Assembly: GCA_936450465.1 (NCBI GenBank)
Contig: OW388299.1
Span: forward strand, 36,777,548 to 36,841,547
Direction of reading: 5' to 3'
DNA: 64,000 nucleotides
Source: Gibbula magus
Lineage: Eukaryota > Mollusca > Gastropoda > Trochida > Trochidae
Under the pieces are notes generated by a model that saw only the letters and a program-made list of their open reading frames with translations, searched no databases and had not been told where the DNA came from. Positions 48,681 to 62,110 of the stretch are shown in pieces; positions within the stretch are counted from its first letter, which is position 1, and each line of letters begins with the position of its first letter. The position numbers were made by a program, and so were the translations under genes.

Positions 48681-50721
48681 TCTTAGATTGGTTGTTAGGT
48701 GAATGGAAGACGATATGTATTCAATCATTTAATGGAGACTCAGTGGGCGTGGCACCTTCGTTTATAACGTTGGATATTACTCAAAGAAAGGGAGATAACC
48801 ATGTTCCATGTTGTAGGAAACAGTAGGGCTGATTCTGAACTAGAGACGATTAGTCATGGCTGCTCCTGTAATTGCTTTGACGGATCGACCCAGATTAAGA
48901 TAGATCTGGCGAATTGTTTACCTTGGTATACAGGCATATATGTATCATCATCTTCGCAAACACATTGCTATTAATCATGTTTGATGAGCTAGCAAATCAA
49001 ACGTAATTAATACACTTTGAAGAATCTGCCAAACCCGTGACCGGCCAAGTCCAGATCGGTGGGACCGAGAAAAACTCTCTTTGATTCTAGATTCCATATC
49101 ATCAGCACCAGAAGACTGCCATCATCGAACACCGGCCATCTAGCAGGCATCAATATTAAACACCATGCATGAAGCGTGTTGCACACAGTGCGATCTGGCG
49201 ATCAATACAGCTACACTGGCGACCTAAGAAGCAATACACCGAGGTTGAATGACTCTTGGCATAACGGCACGTGTTTGTGTGACGTCCATGGTCAGTATTT
49301 CCTTCATATAGTTTCACATGATTTTATATCTACACTGATGAAATAAAGAAACGACTGAATGACAGTTTCAAAGATGTAGCTTGGTCTGCTCGCTTATCTG
49401 AGCACACTTGAAAACGATGCGAAAAATAACAGAGAACTAAACAGGAGATACCGAAACATGTAAAATGCCCCTGAAATACCCCGACTTTGCGTTCCATTAT
49501 AATGTTAATGTTAGAACATTTTAATGGCTTAAAGATCCCTAATATGAATTCATCTTATTTCTGAAAACTCGTAGGTCTGGTGAACAGACAATCCACAGTT
49601 CTGAGACACCAGAGGGGAGTTGAACTCCTTCCACAATATCTGGACTCACAATGTCTACACATGGGGAACCTGCGTCGTTTTCAGCACCTCTGAGCGTTGT
49701 GCTTGTAACTGAAGAACTAACATAGCACATTGACTACACAGGCAGATTTCTTTCTTATATAAACAGATCATATTCACAAATCAAAGAATTCTCGAAATCA
49801 GGGCATAAGTCACAGCGTTGATGAAAAGCTTTGCATTCCTGTCTCTGGGGTAAATGTCTGCGGGGAAAAGGGTAGTAACTCTTAGGAATTGGTAAGACTT
49901 GCATACCGCCTGGAAATGTTCACGCGTCTATCGGGCGGAATATCAAGAGGTCTATGAGTTATGTTCCCATGCTTGTATAATATGTCATATGAGGATTCTA
50001 GATACAAACTTCGTTTCATCTCTATCACTCACACTGTGTATGACGTACTGTAACGTTTCTGGTTCCATTACATAAAGGTTGCTTATTTACACAATATAAT
50101 AGTAGCCTATCCAACTATCGTTTTAAAAGTGCCTTTAATGCTGGTGTGTACATAAATCCATACGAAATGCAATATTAATTGTGAATTTTTAAAATTCTAT
50201 AACAAAAGCAAACTTTTATGGAGAAAAGAATGTTCTTGAATTTATGCGATTTTCTGAGTCTTTGCTGAATCTTCCATTAATCCACGTGATGATCTTACTT
50301 TTTTAATATTCAGCTTCAGAATGCTCTGAAACAAATAACTACTTAAGTCTCTGTTCATTGACAGTTTATGTTATATAAATCAGAATCTACTGAAAGGATT
50401 TAACATTAATATCGTATGGGTAAAACTAGAAGTTAGAAACAGATACAATACAAGGACGTGAAGAACTAAAGGTATGTAGCTCATCAGGCCGTTTGAAATA
50501 TAAACCAAAATCTTAATACAAACATAAACTTGACTAAATAACCCCCCAAACCTCTCATAATGAGTATTCGGTTATCATATAATAAGTATTATAAATCTTT
50601 AATGTCCTCAATAGAGTATTCATTGGAAATTTATTTTATGCATTTTGCACCAAGGTTGCTTATTTACACACTGTGCAGCGCAAGCGCAAGTTAAAGCGTT
50701 GTTCTGTCCTTATTATGCAGG

Positions 50722-50828
50722 ACCCGTATTTTCGAAGCTCTCTTAGCGATAAGATAGTCGTAAGTGCCATACCTTAACACTGACTTACGACTGTCTTAGC
50801 ACTAAGACAGCTTCGAAAATCTAGGCCC
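50722..50828. repeat. Foldback element (TTTTCGAAGCTCTCTTAGCG arms)
   Basis: CGTATTTTCGAAGCTCTCTT on the left pairs with the complement of AGACAGCTTCGAAAATCTAG on the right. Both arms continue through TAAGATAGTCGTAAGT and ACTTACGACTGTCTTA. About 45-bp arms around a short loop. Confidence 0.85.
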
Positions 50829-50864
50829 TGATTGTCAAGAGGAGCAACAACGTCGTTTGGTATG

Positions 50865-50945
50865 ATTCGACCAGGAATCGAACCCCGGTCTTCTGGGTGA
50901 TGAGCGAACACTCTACCGACTCATCTGCATCTCCGTTGGGGCGTA
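50865..50945 (-). repeat. tRNA-like SINE head
   Basis: On the minus strand: GATGAGTCGGTAGAGTGTTC (A box) and ACCGGGGTTCGATTCCTGGT (B box), spaced as in a tRNA, but the acceptor ends do not pair well. Confidence 0.65.
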
Positions 50946-51051
50946 ACGGGCGTTATGGATATCTTAATACGATATGGACATACACATCAAGTTTGACGCA
51001 GATCAGATGTCAAATATACCCGTGAGCAGTGTTTTTGTGTTCACTGTGATC

Positions 51052-51113
51052 GATACAGCGAACAGACAGACAGACAGTCTGTCTGTCTGTCTGTCTGTCT
51101 GATACAGCGAACA
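51052..51113. repeat. CAGA/TCTG palindromic microsatellite within a direct repeat
   Basis: Four CAGA units run into six TCTG units, forming a perfect tetranucleotide hairpin. GATACAGCGAACA occurs on both sides (51052 and 51101). Confidence 0.9.
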
Positions 51114-52899
51114 TATTTTAACGATGTTCCTGTGATATGCCCTTGAAACCATTGACAAATCTGTTCTACCAAACCATTTGACCAAGAACATATCAGCTCA
51201 GATTATATCAAATCTGATGTCAACAACTTCACACAATATGCTTAATACATTACTTACATTCATTCAATTTCATGTTCTTTTTAAGAAAATTATTGTTAAG
51301 TATCACTTATTTCAATGTATCATGTTTTTGGACATATGGTAGCACGTACATAATGAAATAAACAACGAGTATATTATATATTTATTGAATTTATAGCCTA
51401 TTTTGATATTCTACCTCTTACATAGTGACATCAGCAACGAGTATATTATATTCATTTAAATATGTAACACATGTGTATATTCTATCTCAAACATATATAT
51501 TTTGGGAGGAAGCTTGTCCTATCTTAATTTAACTTTGGAACAAATATATTAGGACGCAGCTTTTCCTATCTTTGTTAAACATCATCCTACATATATTTGG
51601 AGGAAGCTCGGACAACGGACATTACGCCCGGACATAATCTCCACAGCTCATCTTCAGCACTCCAAGTCAGATCATAAAATGAAATGGACTCTATTGAAGA
51701 CGGGCTGGAGTGAAACACTTCATTTCGAGTCGAGCGCCAGAGTCTCATTTTTCTTGCACATTCTGAAATCAATGGCTGATAGTGAAACTACAGAGACAAG
51801 ACTCAGAGAGAGGCGGAGGGCGATATGGAAGCAAGCTTTCTCCAGCAGTTCTCTCATCCACCGCCCATATTCCAAGCGATCGATTTGTGGCCATAGTGAC
51901 GTCACAAACAGACTGCGCCCTCTGGAGATTCGCAACGATCATTTACGCGCTACTAATGAAACATGTTGTGGAATATAATACCGCTCCTCCCCGCTATACC
52001 GCTGTTGGGTGGACAGTCTGCCCAGCACTGACGGAAGCAATGACACGATGCTGGCAGTGGACATTGGCAATCACGTGACCAGTGTTCATGGATGTAGATA
52101 CTTTCAGGAACGGGAATGTGACTCCTGTTCACTGAACATTGTCTGTAAATGTTAGGGATGGTTCGAAGGATCTTTCCCTACATAATGACCTGCGTATATA
52201 AATATATATCATCCGTTTTTGGCAACGATACGTTGAATAAGAGACGAATCCTCGTGATTTGACGTATTCACAAGCTTTCCATTGGGAAGGTTTGATAGAT
52301 CGTATTAGACCTTTGAACATGAAATAAATCATAAAGTTTGAGGACAACAATATGTATTCGATAAGAATATTTTGCATTTGGTGTTTGTTACTATAGAAGA
52401 TAATGTCTATTTGTAAACTTGATAGACCAGCCTCCTTTGAAGACAATTAGACGGGTTTGATGTAAATATCTTAAGTTTCTGTTCGATGCATTGATTTGTG
52501 ATATTTTGCAGGATACAAAGTTACAGATTGCATCATGGCCTGGTCATGGTATTTTCGAAAATAAAACCGGAAGTTTTCCATTTGAGAACAATTAATGGGA
52601 AATCTGTTCATCATGCGGGTAAATTTCCTCTTCCGGTTGTAATTCCTTTGCAGACCGTTATCAAGGATATGTCCGTTAAATATACGCTACAAATAACGGA
52701 TCATCATTCATGTACCTTTCGTTATTTGTCAGAAATTCAATATGCACGAAATATGTTTTCTTTCTTTTCAAGGTGATACTAGTTGTATGTCACATGAAGT
52801 TTGACTTGACCTTCAAACTAGTAAAACCTTTTGAACACCGACCATATATGATTGGTTAATCCGAAACAGGGACATTATACGTGTGATGGAAAGTCAACC

Positions 52900-53420
52900 C
52901 GTTTGAACATCCTGACTCTTTGAATGGTCAAACCTTTAAAGAAGAGTCAACCCTTTCAGGGAGAGTCAACTCTTTCGAACATTCTGACCCTTTGAAGAAG
53001 AGTCAACCTTGTAAGGGAGAGTCAACTCTTTTGGAAACGTCATTCTTTTATATGATCATAATATCAGAAACAAGCAACCAAGTAATGGAGTGTCAACCCT
53101 TTTGGAAAACCTGACTCTTTGAATGGTCAAACATACAAGCGAGTGTCAACCCTTTGAGGGAGAGTCTGAGGCAGAGTCAAACCTTTGAGGGAGGGTCAAC
53201 CCTTTGAGGGAGAGTCAATCATTTTAGAAATGCCGAGTCTTTGAAAGAACAAACCTACAAGGAAAAGTCAACCCTTTCAAATAGAGTCAATCTTTCGGAA
53301 ACTTCCTCCTTTTTGAATGACCCCCCTTAAAACAGTCCCCAAACTCAAACCCTCTTTAATGTCTGAAGGAGGGAGAGTCAACCTTCCACAGTAAAGTTGA
53401 TCCATTTGAGAATTCCTTTT
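52900..53420 (+). repeat. Degenerate GAGAGTCAACCCTTTGA array
   Basis: At least 15 near-copies of GAGTCAACCCTTT followed by GAGGGA or GAACATYCTGACTCTTTGAA. Unit spacing varies between about 20 and 60 bp. Confidence 0.85.
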
Positions 53421-55590
53421 CAAGCCAGATCGACCATTTGAAACAAATATGTACAGGAACCTATAGATTGAACTAACATATGCATCGAGCTTTTGCATCA
53501 TGAGACATATTACTCTTAAAGTGATATTTCTATCGGGAGATCCGCCATTTTGTTCTTGTGCGCTAGTCTTAATCAAATTGCCAAATGAAGTCATCAAAAC
53601 ATTACCCTCAGTGATATGTTTTAACTGAATTTTGTTATAACCATGTATTAATAACGTAAATAGGATTGTCCAGGTTTTCGTTTCAACATAAAATAGCCTA
53701 AGAGCACAAGAACATCGACATTGAGTATGAAAGATTCATGTGCATAAACAACTAGGAAAGTTATCAGAAACAATGTAAGAAGCCATGATATAATAAATCC
53801 ACAAATAACATCTATAACGTTATCTATATCGGAAACCATGACAACCAAAACACAGTGTTCCAACACGACTAGTGAGTACAAGGTCTTCCTCTATTATTAG
53901 AATGTTTGCGTTTAAGAAACATTAACTTTAACATAAGTTAATTTGCAACTCGGTAAAAAGAGTCATAAATGTTTAAAGGCGAGTGTGAGAAATGTTGCTA
54001 TATTCCCCTCATGTTGCTATTTTTAGCTCCAAGAGCACGTGCCCTGTGATCCGCTTTGTTTATTTACGGCTCTAAGTCACGTGACATGATAACGGGACAG
54101 AAGGCGGATAGTTATTCCTGGGCGAGGTACGGCGCTCACCCCAATACAGCCTCGGTTTGGTGTGTATGAGTTGAGACTTTACCTCGTTTATCTACACTAT
54201 ACAGCTTTCTGCCCCATCTTCATCGTAATTCAGGCCAGGGGTAACTTCAGAATGTACAACTGGGGTTCAACAGTTACTGCAGAGGAGTGAAACAAGGAAA
54301 CAGTATTACTCATATTCTTTTATGTCCATGCTACATTTAAATGACGTCCATGACAGACTGTGAACATTTTAGAGTTTAGATGCAGCATGTCGACTTTTGT
54401 AACATGGGTCAAACAGGGAGATAGTATCACTCATAGTGTTTTAATGATTTACATTAATGGCCTATTTGATACATACACTAATAAGGGTTAAACTATCGAG
54501 GTGTCTTGGTCCTTTTCAGCACTTGATGAGTTTACTCAAAATCAGTTTTTTAGTTTTGAATGCCAATATTTGTAAAAGAGTTAACAACTGACATTAACCA
54601 CGTCCATGTCAGGGCAAAGGTCAGTTGAGTCCCCTCGTGCTTATATTTTCGTTACTTTGGGCTCGAAAGAACCTCAACACTTATAAAATGGGTATACTAT
54701 AACATGGCAGGGATTAAACAGGGCGCTGTTTTCGGTCCAATTTATTTCATAACATTTAACATACAGTTTAATAGTAAATTACGTCTTTCAGTTCAAGATT
54801 GATATGGGATCGAACAAAGGGATGTAATTAGTCCCGTGTTTTTAGTTTAATGCAACACAAGCAGAAACAACGTTGTAGAGCGAGTTTACATGTGTTATGT
54901 ACTGTGTTATGGGCCAGGATTCACCTCCTTGGGAGAGATACGACAGCTCTGTATTCCCTTCTTTCTTCCCTTCGTATTTAACTTTTCGTGCAACTGGTAA
55001 CCTCGGATATAATCGTTTCTTTCCCACCTCCTCCCTCCTCCAGTGCATTCCATTCGTAACGGCGTCCTTGGGGATTGAAACCCCATACCTTTCCGCCTTC
55101 CCTCCCTTACCAGATGAACACAGTCTACTGACTACTGCTGCCAGACCGCCGCTACACTTCCTGGAACCTGATTCCAGGGGGAGGCTATAGCGTTCCTTCA
55201 CCTCTATCTAACACACGTATCCCCTCCAATATAGTAGTAAGGAAAAACATTGTCACAAAGTCTTCTCTTTTAAACTCTAAAGCGATTTTTTGAAAACACG
55301 TTTAAATAGTAATTTCTTCTTTTCTGGAAATGTAGTTCCACAACAGGGTTATGTTTGTATCTCTTTCGACATCTTAACATATTTGCATATCTTATCAAAC
55401 GTTCACCTTCCTCGGGGGAGTATCCTTTTGTCTCCTTCAAACTTACATGTAGTTCACAGCAAAACATGAATGAATTCACCTAGTTCAAACTAAATTGCTA
55501 AAGTGTAGAAATACCACTAATGAAACCATAGCTTTACGTATTACGCTATTACATATATATCTGCCTGTTTGTCTTATTCTCTCTCCTCCG

Positions 55591-55699
<109 letters not shown>

Positions 55700-57835
55700 A
55701 TCTGTGTGCTTCTGCCTCTCTTTCCTTCCCTCTCCCTCCCCACACTCCTACATATTCCCACTGCGCTAAACTTGCCATACAGAAGCTCTTGAGGAGCGGA
55801 ACCAATGTAATGGTACAGCTACACCCTAGCCGATTGTAGGAGACGCTCATCCGGATACAAACATCGACATATTCCTTGAATCAAGACTTGAGCAACGTAG
55901 CGCAGATAGTTTACGAGTTTCCCGTCAGGGTAGGCGAGCTTACGTCAAGAGCCGGGTTAATGTAAACTCACCACAGGCAATTTTTTTAGACGGTGTATGT
56001 ATACTCTACAGATATATTTAGCGGCCGCTTCACTGTTACTGACATAAGTATCGCTATTTTCAAAGGCTGTGTTTATAATGTCAGGGGAATTAACCTATAA
56101 AATCGGTAGGCGTTAGGATTTGCTGTGGAACAAATCTCTGTCCATTACAATAGTAGATAATATTTAAGAGAAATAGTAGACTAATTAATTTCTAAGCTAA
56201 GTGTATGGTTATGAAACAATGCAAACTCTGAATAAACCTGATGATGGTGCGAAAAAGGCGTGCCTTCCTTATGTGAAAACATCACAATTTCATCTCGAAT
56301 AAATTTTCAGAGAATTCTTGCAGTGGTTATATGATCAGGATGAAAGCTGACATTGTACCGGGCAGGCTGGATTGATGGCAGCCCAACAAAGCCATTATCG
56401 ATTGTGACGTAACCGTGTAGTTTGCGAACACAAGTGACACGGCACACGCGAGCTGGCGGCAAATCGATAAGAAATCAATACCCCACACCTCCCTCACCCC
56501 GTCCTCCCCCACCCAACCCCGGCCTTCTCACCCCTCCCACAAGCGGATGTAATTACCTGGCAATATGTTACCCCAGTGACTCTACCCTGGCTACACCCAA
56601 ACCCAGCAGCTCGCCGTATCATCCTAGTTTAGCGCCCAGCTCTTGGGTTCATTCATTCATCTGCCCCACCCTTTATTTGCCACTATATCATCGGCTCCAT
56701 CTTATCACTAACCTCCTTTCTTCTGTCCCACTCCCCTGGCTATGACACTATGTTCAATATAGGCATATTAGTATGTTTAAACGAACCCAATGCCATGTCT
56801 GTAGCACCAATAACAGTGAAATAGAGCAATAGTGTGAGATAGAGAGAGGCACTCAGGTAGAGAGAGACAATCAACAACCATAGGTAAAATTGAGATTTGT
56901 AATCACTATTCGAACATAAAGATGATCTTTAAAACATACTAGTTAATCTTGGGTCTTATATAAGAGAATTCAGACAACTTGTTTTACTATGATGCGAAAA
57001 ATAGCAAATTGAATTGTGTACATTGTGAAAATGTGTACATTGCTTTGACGTGTTTCAGGAGATTTTGGAACAGAATGTAAATCCCTACGTTATTCAGGAT
57101 TGAGTTATTAACAGTTTCATTATTAGGGATGAACATATGAATCATTTCGTTATCTGTGGATTAAAATATCAATGACACTATATCCCGCTTTTCTAATTTT
57201 GACGATTAACGAATTCGTTGCTCTCCAATAACGTTATCGGTTGTTTCGACACCTTTGTGCAATTAACTTTGGACTTCGTCCAATTATATACATGCTATAT
57301 ATATTTTTATATATGTGCTCAATTGAAGTGATTGATAACGAGGCGTCCTCGATTCAACAACCCCCTCAAAACGACCAAAATTAATTTTTTAAAAACATTG
57401 CATAATATCACGCATCTGCTGCCGGTCACGTGACCAGCTGGTTACGGTAGCTCATCGCAATAACTTGCCGTGCAGACAAATGCAATCTGTTGTTATGATT
57501 TATAGAATTGACGGACAAAAGAGTTCACATAATCTGAAATATACCAGAAACATAAGTGTGTGACGACCTGACAAGCCATGCACACATGTTTCTGTAATAA
57601 CGATACCTGAACTGTGTAGAGAATATTTCATTTTTTTCGAAAAACTTTACATCAGAAATTTTCCACGATTCAGGTGACTGACGTATCTGTGTAAGCGATC
57701 TTAGATCAGCTATTCAGTTGTATCAATGTTCTATAGCCATTTAGAACGTGTCACTATACCTGTTAATCATTCATGGTAATGTTTTTCACTAATGTCACTG
57801 TTCAGGTCAGTAACATTGCTAATCGTGATGAATTG

Positions 57836-58108
57836 GTCACTAGTACCACTGCTCAGTCACGATTAGTTTGTCATTCGTACAACTGCTCAGTCACGACTAG
57901 TTTGCCACTAGTACCACTGATCAGTCACGACAAGTTTGTCACTAGTACCACTGATCAGTCACGACAAGTTTGTCACTAGTACCACTGATCAGTCACGATT
58001 AGTTTGTCATTCGTACAACTGCTCAGTCACGACAAGTTTGTCACTAGTACCACTGCTCAGTCACGACTAGTTTGTCACTAGTACAGTAGTACCACTGCTC
58101 AGTCAGAA
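57836..58108 (+). repeat. 34-bp minisatellite (CACTAGTACCACTGCTCAGTC type)
   Basis: About eight units of the form ACTAGTACCACTGATCAGTC followed by ACGACAAGTTTGTC. Variants (CATTCGTACAACTG; ACGATTAG) recur in blocks, so groups of units were copied together. Confidence 0.93.
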
Positions 58109-58179
58109 TACAATGCTCGCAGAGAAAGACGTTGTATACAATGTATTCGTTCTCAGCTATGCTTATCTGTCTATTGCAA

Positions 58180-59050
58180 CTTATTAGTCGTCTGTAATAC
58201 TAATCCGTCTACGTCAATGCTTATAATCTATGGAAATGCTTATCCAGATGCGTTGCTAAACCATGCGTTGCTTATCCATCCATGAAAAATGCTCATCCAT
58301 CTATGACGGTGATTATCCATGTTTGCGTAGCTTATCCATGTATGATAATGCTTATCCACTTATGACAATACTTATATGCTGTGACAATGCTTATCAATGC
58401 ATGCGGAGCTTATCCATCATGACAAGGCTTATCCTTCTATGAAAATGATTATCCATCTATGACAATGCTTATCAATCTATGAAAATTCATAAACCTATTT
58501 ACGACAAAGCCTATTTTATGTACCAGAATGTTTTTTCGTCGCCCGTAATGACGATCTATCTGACAATGATTATCCGTATATTACAATGCTAACCCATCTA
58601 TGGCGTATATGACAATGTTTATCCATTTATAACAATGATTATCCGTATGTGACGATGTTTATTCATCCTTGCGATGCTACCACACTGCTTATCCGACTGT
58701 AACGATGCTTATCCATTTTGGACAATGCTTATCCATCTATGACAATGCTTATCTTATTACAATGCTTACCTATCTGGCATCCTCCTATATTTGACAATGT
58801 GTATCAATATATGACAATGCATATCTATCTGACAATGCTTATCCATATACTACAATGCTTACCCGTTTATGGCAATGCGTATGCCTCTATGACAATGCTT
58901 ATCCCTCTATGACAATGCGTATGCCTCTATGACAATGCTTATCCCTCTATGACAATGCTTATCCCTTAATGACAATGCTTATCCCTCGTGACAATGCTTA
59001 TACCTCCATTACAATGTTTATCTTACTATTAAAATGTTTACCTATCTCAC
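58180..59050 (+). repeat. About 20-bp minisatellite (ATGACAATGCTTATCCATCT)
   Basis: Roughly 40 diverged units of ATGACAATGCTTATCCATCT. The best-preserved group is at about 58880-59000. Confidence 0.92.
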
Positions 59051-59389
59051 CCTTCGTTTGTAATACCTTTCTCCGTCTCTTAAATACTTACCAATTTAGT
59101 ACAGTTTGAACTCGTGTTCTGCAATGCTATATCCATAGGTTTGTTCTGCATTCGCAATAGTATCTCATCTTCAAAATCGTATACCACACTTATTACCCGA
59201 GCTCATAAGGATGTGACCATCTTCTGCATTTTACTTTTCCTACACGTCTTTACAATACACATTTATATTCTATAGTGCGTATTCCTTAAACACAAAGTGT
59301 ACAAAGCATCCATTTTAATCAGCTACAATGTATTCGCATTCTTAAACGCTTTTCCGCCATGTTCAATGATAAATACAGAAAGGTTATTC

Positions 59390-59700
59390 GTCCATTGTAA
59401 TGCTTATTTCTCTTCTAAAATGCATATTCGTCTGTTGGAATACTTAAATCTCTTCTAAAATGCCTATTCGTCCCTTGGAATACTTAAATCTCTTGTAAAA
59501 TGCCTATTCGTCTCTTGGAAAATTCAAATCTCTTCTAAATGCCTATTCGTCCCTTTGAATACGTAAATCTCTTCTAAATGGCTATTCGTCCCTTTGAATA
59601 CGTAAATCTCTTCTAAATGGCTATTCGTCCCTTTGAATACGTAAATCTCTTCTAAATGCCTATTCGTCCCTTTGAATACCTACATCTCTTCTAAAAGGCT
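59390..59700 (+). repeat. About 40-bp minisatellite (CTCTTCTAAATGCCTATTCG type)
   Basis: Seven to eight units of CTCTTCTAAATGCCTATTCG followed by TCCCTTTGAATACGTAAAT. The middle units are nearly identical. Confidence 0.93.
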
Positions 59701-60817
59701 TATGTCCTATGCAACAACGAACCTCGTTGTCTGTATAAACACACTATTTTTTTCTTTATTCTATTCCAATCATATGTATCTGAATGATGGATAACACCCT
59801 TACCATATTAGGTACATACTATATAGCTTCTGAAGCAAGCCTTGACCATCCCATTTTAACTGACATATCGTTTCAACTAACCTTCTTTAAAGCGGAAATA
59901 TCTAAGATCTAGATTATAAAATATGTTTTAACATTGAATTGACAGGGATACATTGTTTACACCACATCAGTGCCCGTGCTTTATGTAGCTATTTCCTGGT
60001 TGTGAAGATGGGGACGGGAGATAGATGGCACGTGACATCTGGGGGTCGGCGATAACACGGATATCATTAGTTAGCGGTATACAATGTGCAGCCTCCATTG
60101 TTGATCCGCACACTATGCTTGCAATCCTCAAACATGAGTACACATGAATGTATACACATCATAAATATGTGGACCATTTTAATGATCTTGCTCGTCATAC
60201 GTTACATCTCAGAACGGTGTTGTCCTCCGATAATTCAGAATATTTTGCTTATGGAAACGTAGATTATCGCCACTTAGTTTGTTTCAATTATAAATATGTT
60301 TTATAATTAGTGAATTATGTATTGCAGAGTTGTATATTATACATTTTTGTTTCAAATAAAGTATTTATGACGTAAGTACAAGATGGGATAGTAAGCACAC
60401 TGTGTATGGATTTAGCGATACATATCACTATAGTGTTCAGTTAATCAGCAGCTAATGACGTGTACAGATATGAACATGAAATGACAGTAGAGATATATTC
60501 ACGTGAAACAACAACCTTACAGTTTTGAATACATTATTTAATTATTCAACGACGTTTATTTGTTTAAAGGTTTAGTAAGATAGAAGTGTGTTTGATGGAA
60601 ACAGAATTCGAGGGATATTATCGTTTGTGTATTTATGCTCACCAAATCGCCATCCGAAAAAAAAAACGGGTTTCAAATTTACCGTATTTCTTATAAATGC
60701 CCCTCAAATTTCGTTCGTTCTTAAACCACTGCATATGTATGTAAATTTTTCAGCTTTTCATGAAGATTTTCAACTCTTTCTAAATACGGAAAGGTGTCAT
60801 ACAGATAAGTCATCCCG

Positions 60818-60905
60818 GTCTCGGTGGTTTTATTGGTAAATGGTTGGATTAGCCAGTGCCGGCGAATGGTGTCAGTCTCGGAGGGTGTGGGTTCGTATTC
60901 CGCAA
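60818..60905 (+). repeat. tRNA-like fragment
   Basis: TCTCGGTGGTTTTATTGGTA followed by GTGTGGGTTCGTATTCCGC gives A-box-like and B-box-like blocks with extra bases between them. Probably a SINE head. Confidence 0.4.
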
Positions 60906-61279
60906 GGGATTCGTCCCGTTATAGTTGAAGAATGTGAACTTTTTCAGATAGTGTGGTCAAACATGTTTTTAAGTCGGTTGATAACTTGAAACGACTGGGA
61001 TGTTCTTACATTGCAACTCTGACTGAAATAAGTTGAAAACTGGAACTTGTAACTACACATCGTACCGTGAAACGGGCCTAGGTAAGTACTTAACTGTAGT
61101 TGTTCTATTCCAGTGTGTAACTACATGCTGAAAGATATTTTAATTTATATAAACAGTGTTGATATCCTCGATGACCGCTGAGAGCTTGTATAATGAAGGT
61201 AATAGATCAATAGATGAGTTATATCATAGAAACATACTGTATGTACTTTATTATGTCCCATTGCACTTAAAGGTGTACT

Positions 61280-62110
61280 ACTAGTTGAGAGTGCAACCAT
61301 AGATACTAGTTTGTATAGAGTTTTATCATATATTGTGTTACCATACATGTACTACTAGCTTGTATGTAATACTGCCAGAGATTTACTACTGGTATTTGGG
61401 TATAACAATACATTGTTCAACTAGTGTGTATAGAGTGTCATCATATATTGTACTACTAGCTTGTATAAAATGTAACCATATATTATATTACTAATGTGTA
61501 TATGATGTTATCATATACTGTACTACTAGTGTATTGGTGTTACCAGATATTGTATTACTAGTTTGTAAAGAGTGTTATCATATATTGTACTAATATCTTT
61601 ATGGGTGTTACCAGATGTTGTATTACTAGTGTGTATATAGTATTATCATACACTGTTCTACTAGTTTGTATAGGGTGTTATCATATATTGTACTGCTAGT
61701 TTGTGGGTGTTACCACAGACAGTATTACTAGTATGTAGAGCGTGTTATAATATACTGTACTACTAGTTCATAGGTGTTACCAGATATTGTATTACTAGTG
61801 TGTATAGAATTGTATCATATACTGTACTACTAGTTTGTATCGGGTGTTATCGTATATTGTACTGCTAGTTTATGGGTGTTACCAGATATTGCATTACTAG
61901 TGTATATAGAATGTTATAATATACTGTAGTACTAGTTTGTATAGAGTGTTATCATATATTGTACTACTAGTTTATGGGTGTTATCATATATTGTACGTCT
62001 ACTTTATGGCTGTTAACATATAGTGTACTTCTAGTTTATGGATGTTATCATATATATTGTACTTCTAGTTTATGGGTGTTACCATAGATGACACTACTAT
62101 TTTGTAAAGA
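61280..62110 (+). repeat. Degenerate 34-38-bp array (GTTATCATATATTGTACTAC)
   Basis: About 20 units of GTTATCATATATTGTACTAC followed by TAGTTTGTATAGGGT or TAGTTTATGGGT. Two unit types (GTTATCATATATTG and GTTACCAGATATTG) tend to alternate. Confidence 0.92.

Noticed and set aside
48275..48826. 183-codon plus-strand frame, the longest in the window
   Set aside because: It runs through two tandem foldback units, has no recognisable domain, and repeats itself only because the DNA repeats.
54842..55201. Overlapping frames of about 100 codons on both strands in a GC-richer stretch
   Set aside because: Mutually exclusive, no family resemblance, no splice context.
56422..56745. Proline-rich plus-strand frame
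   Set aside because: It comes from a C-rich low-complexity stretch and has no domain.
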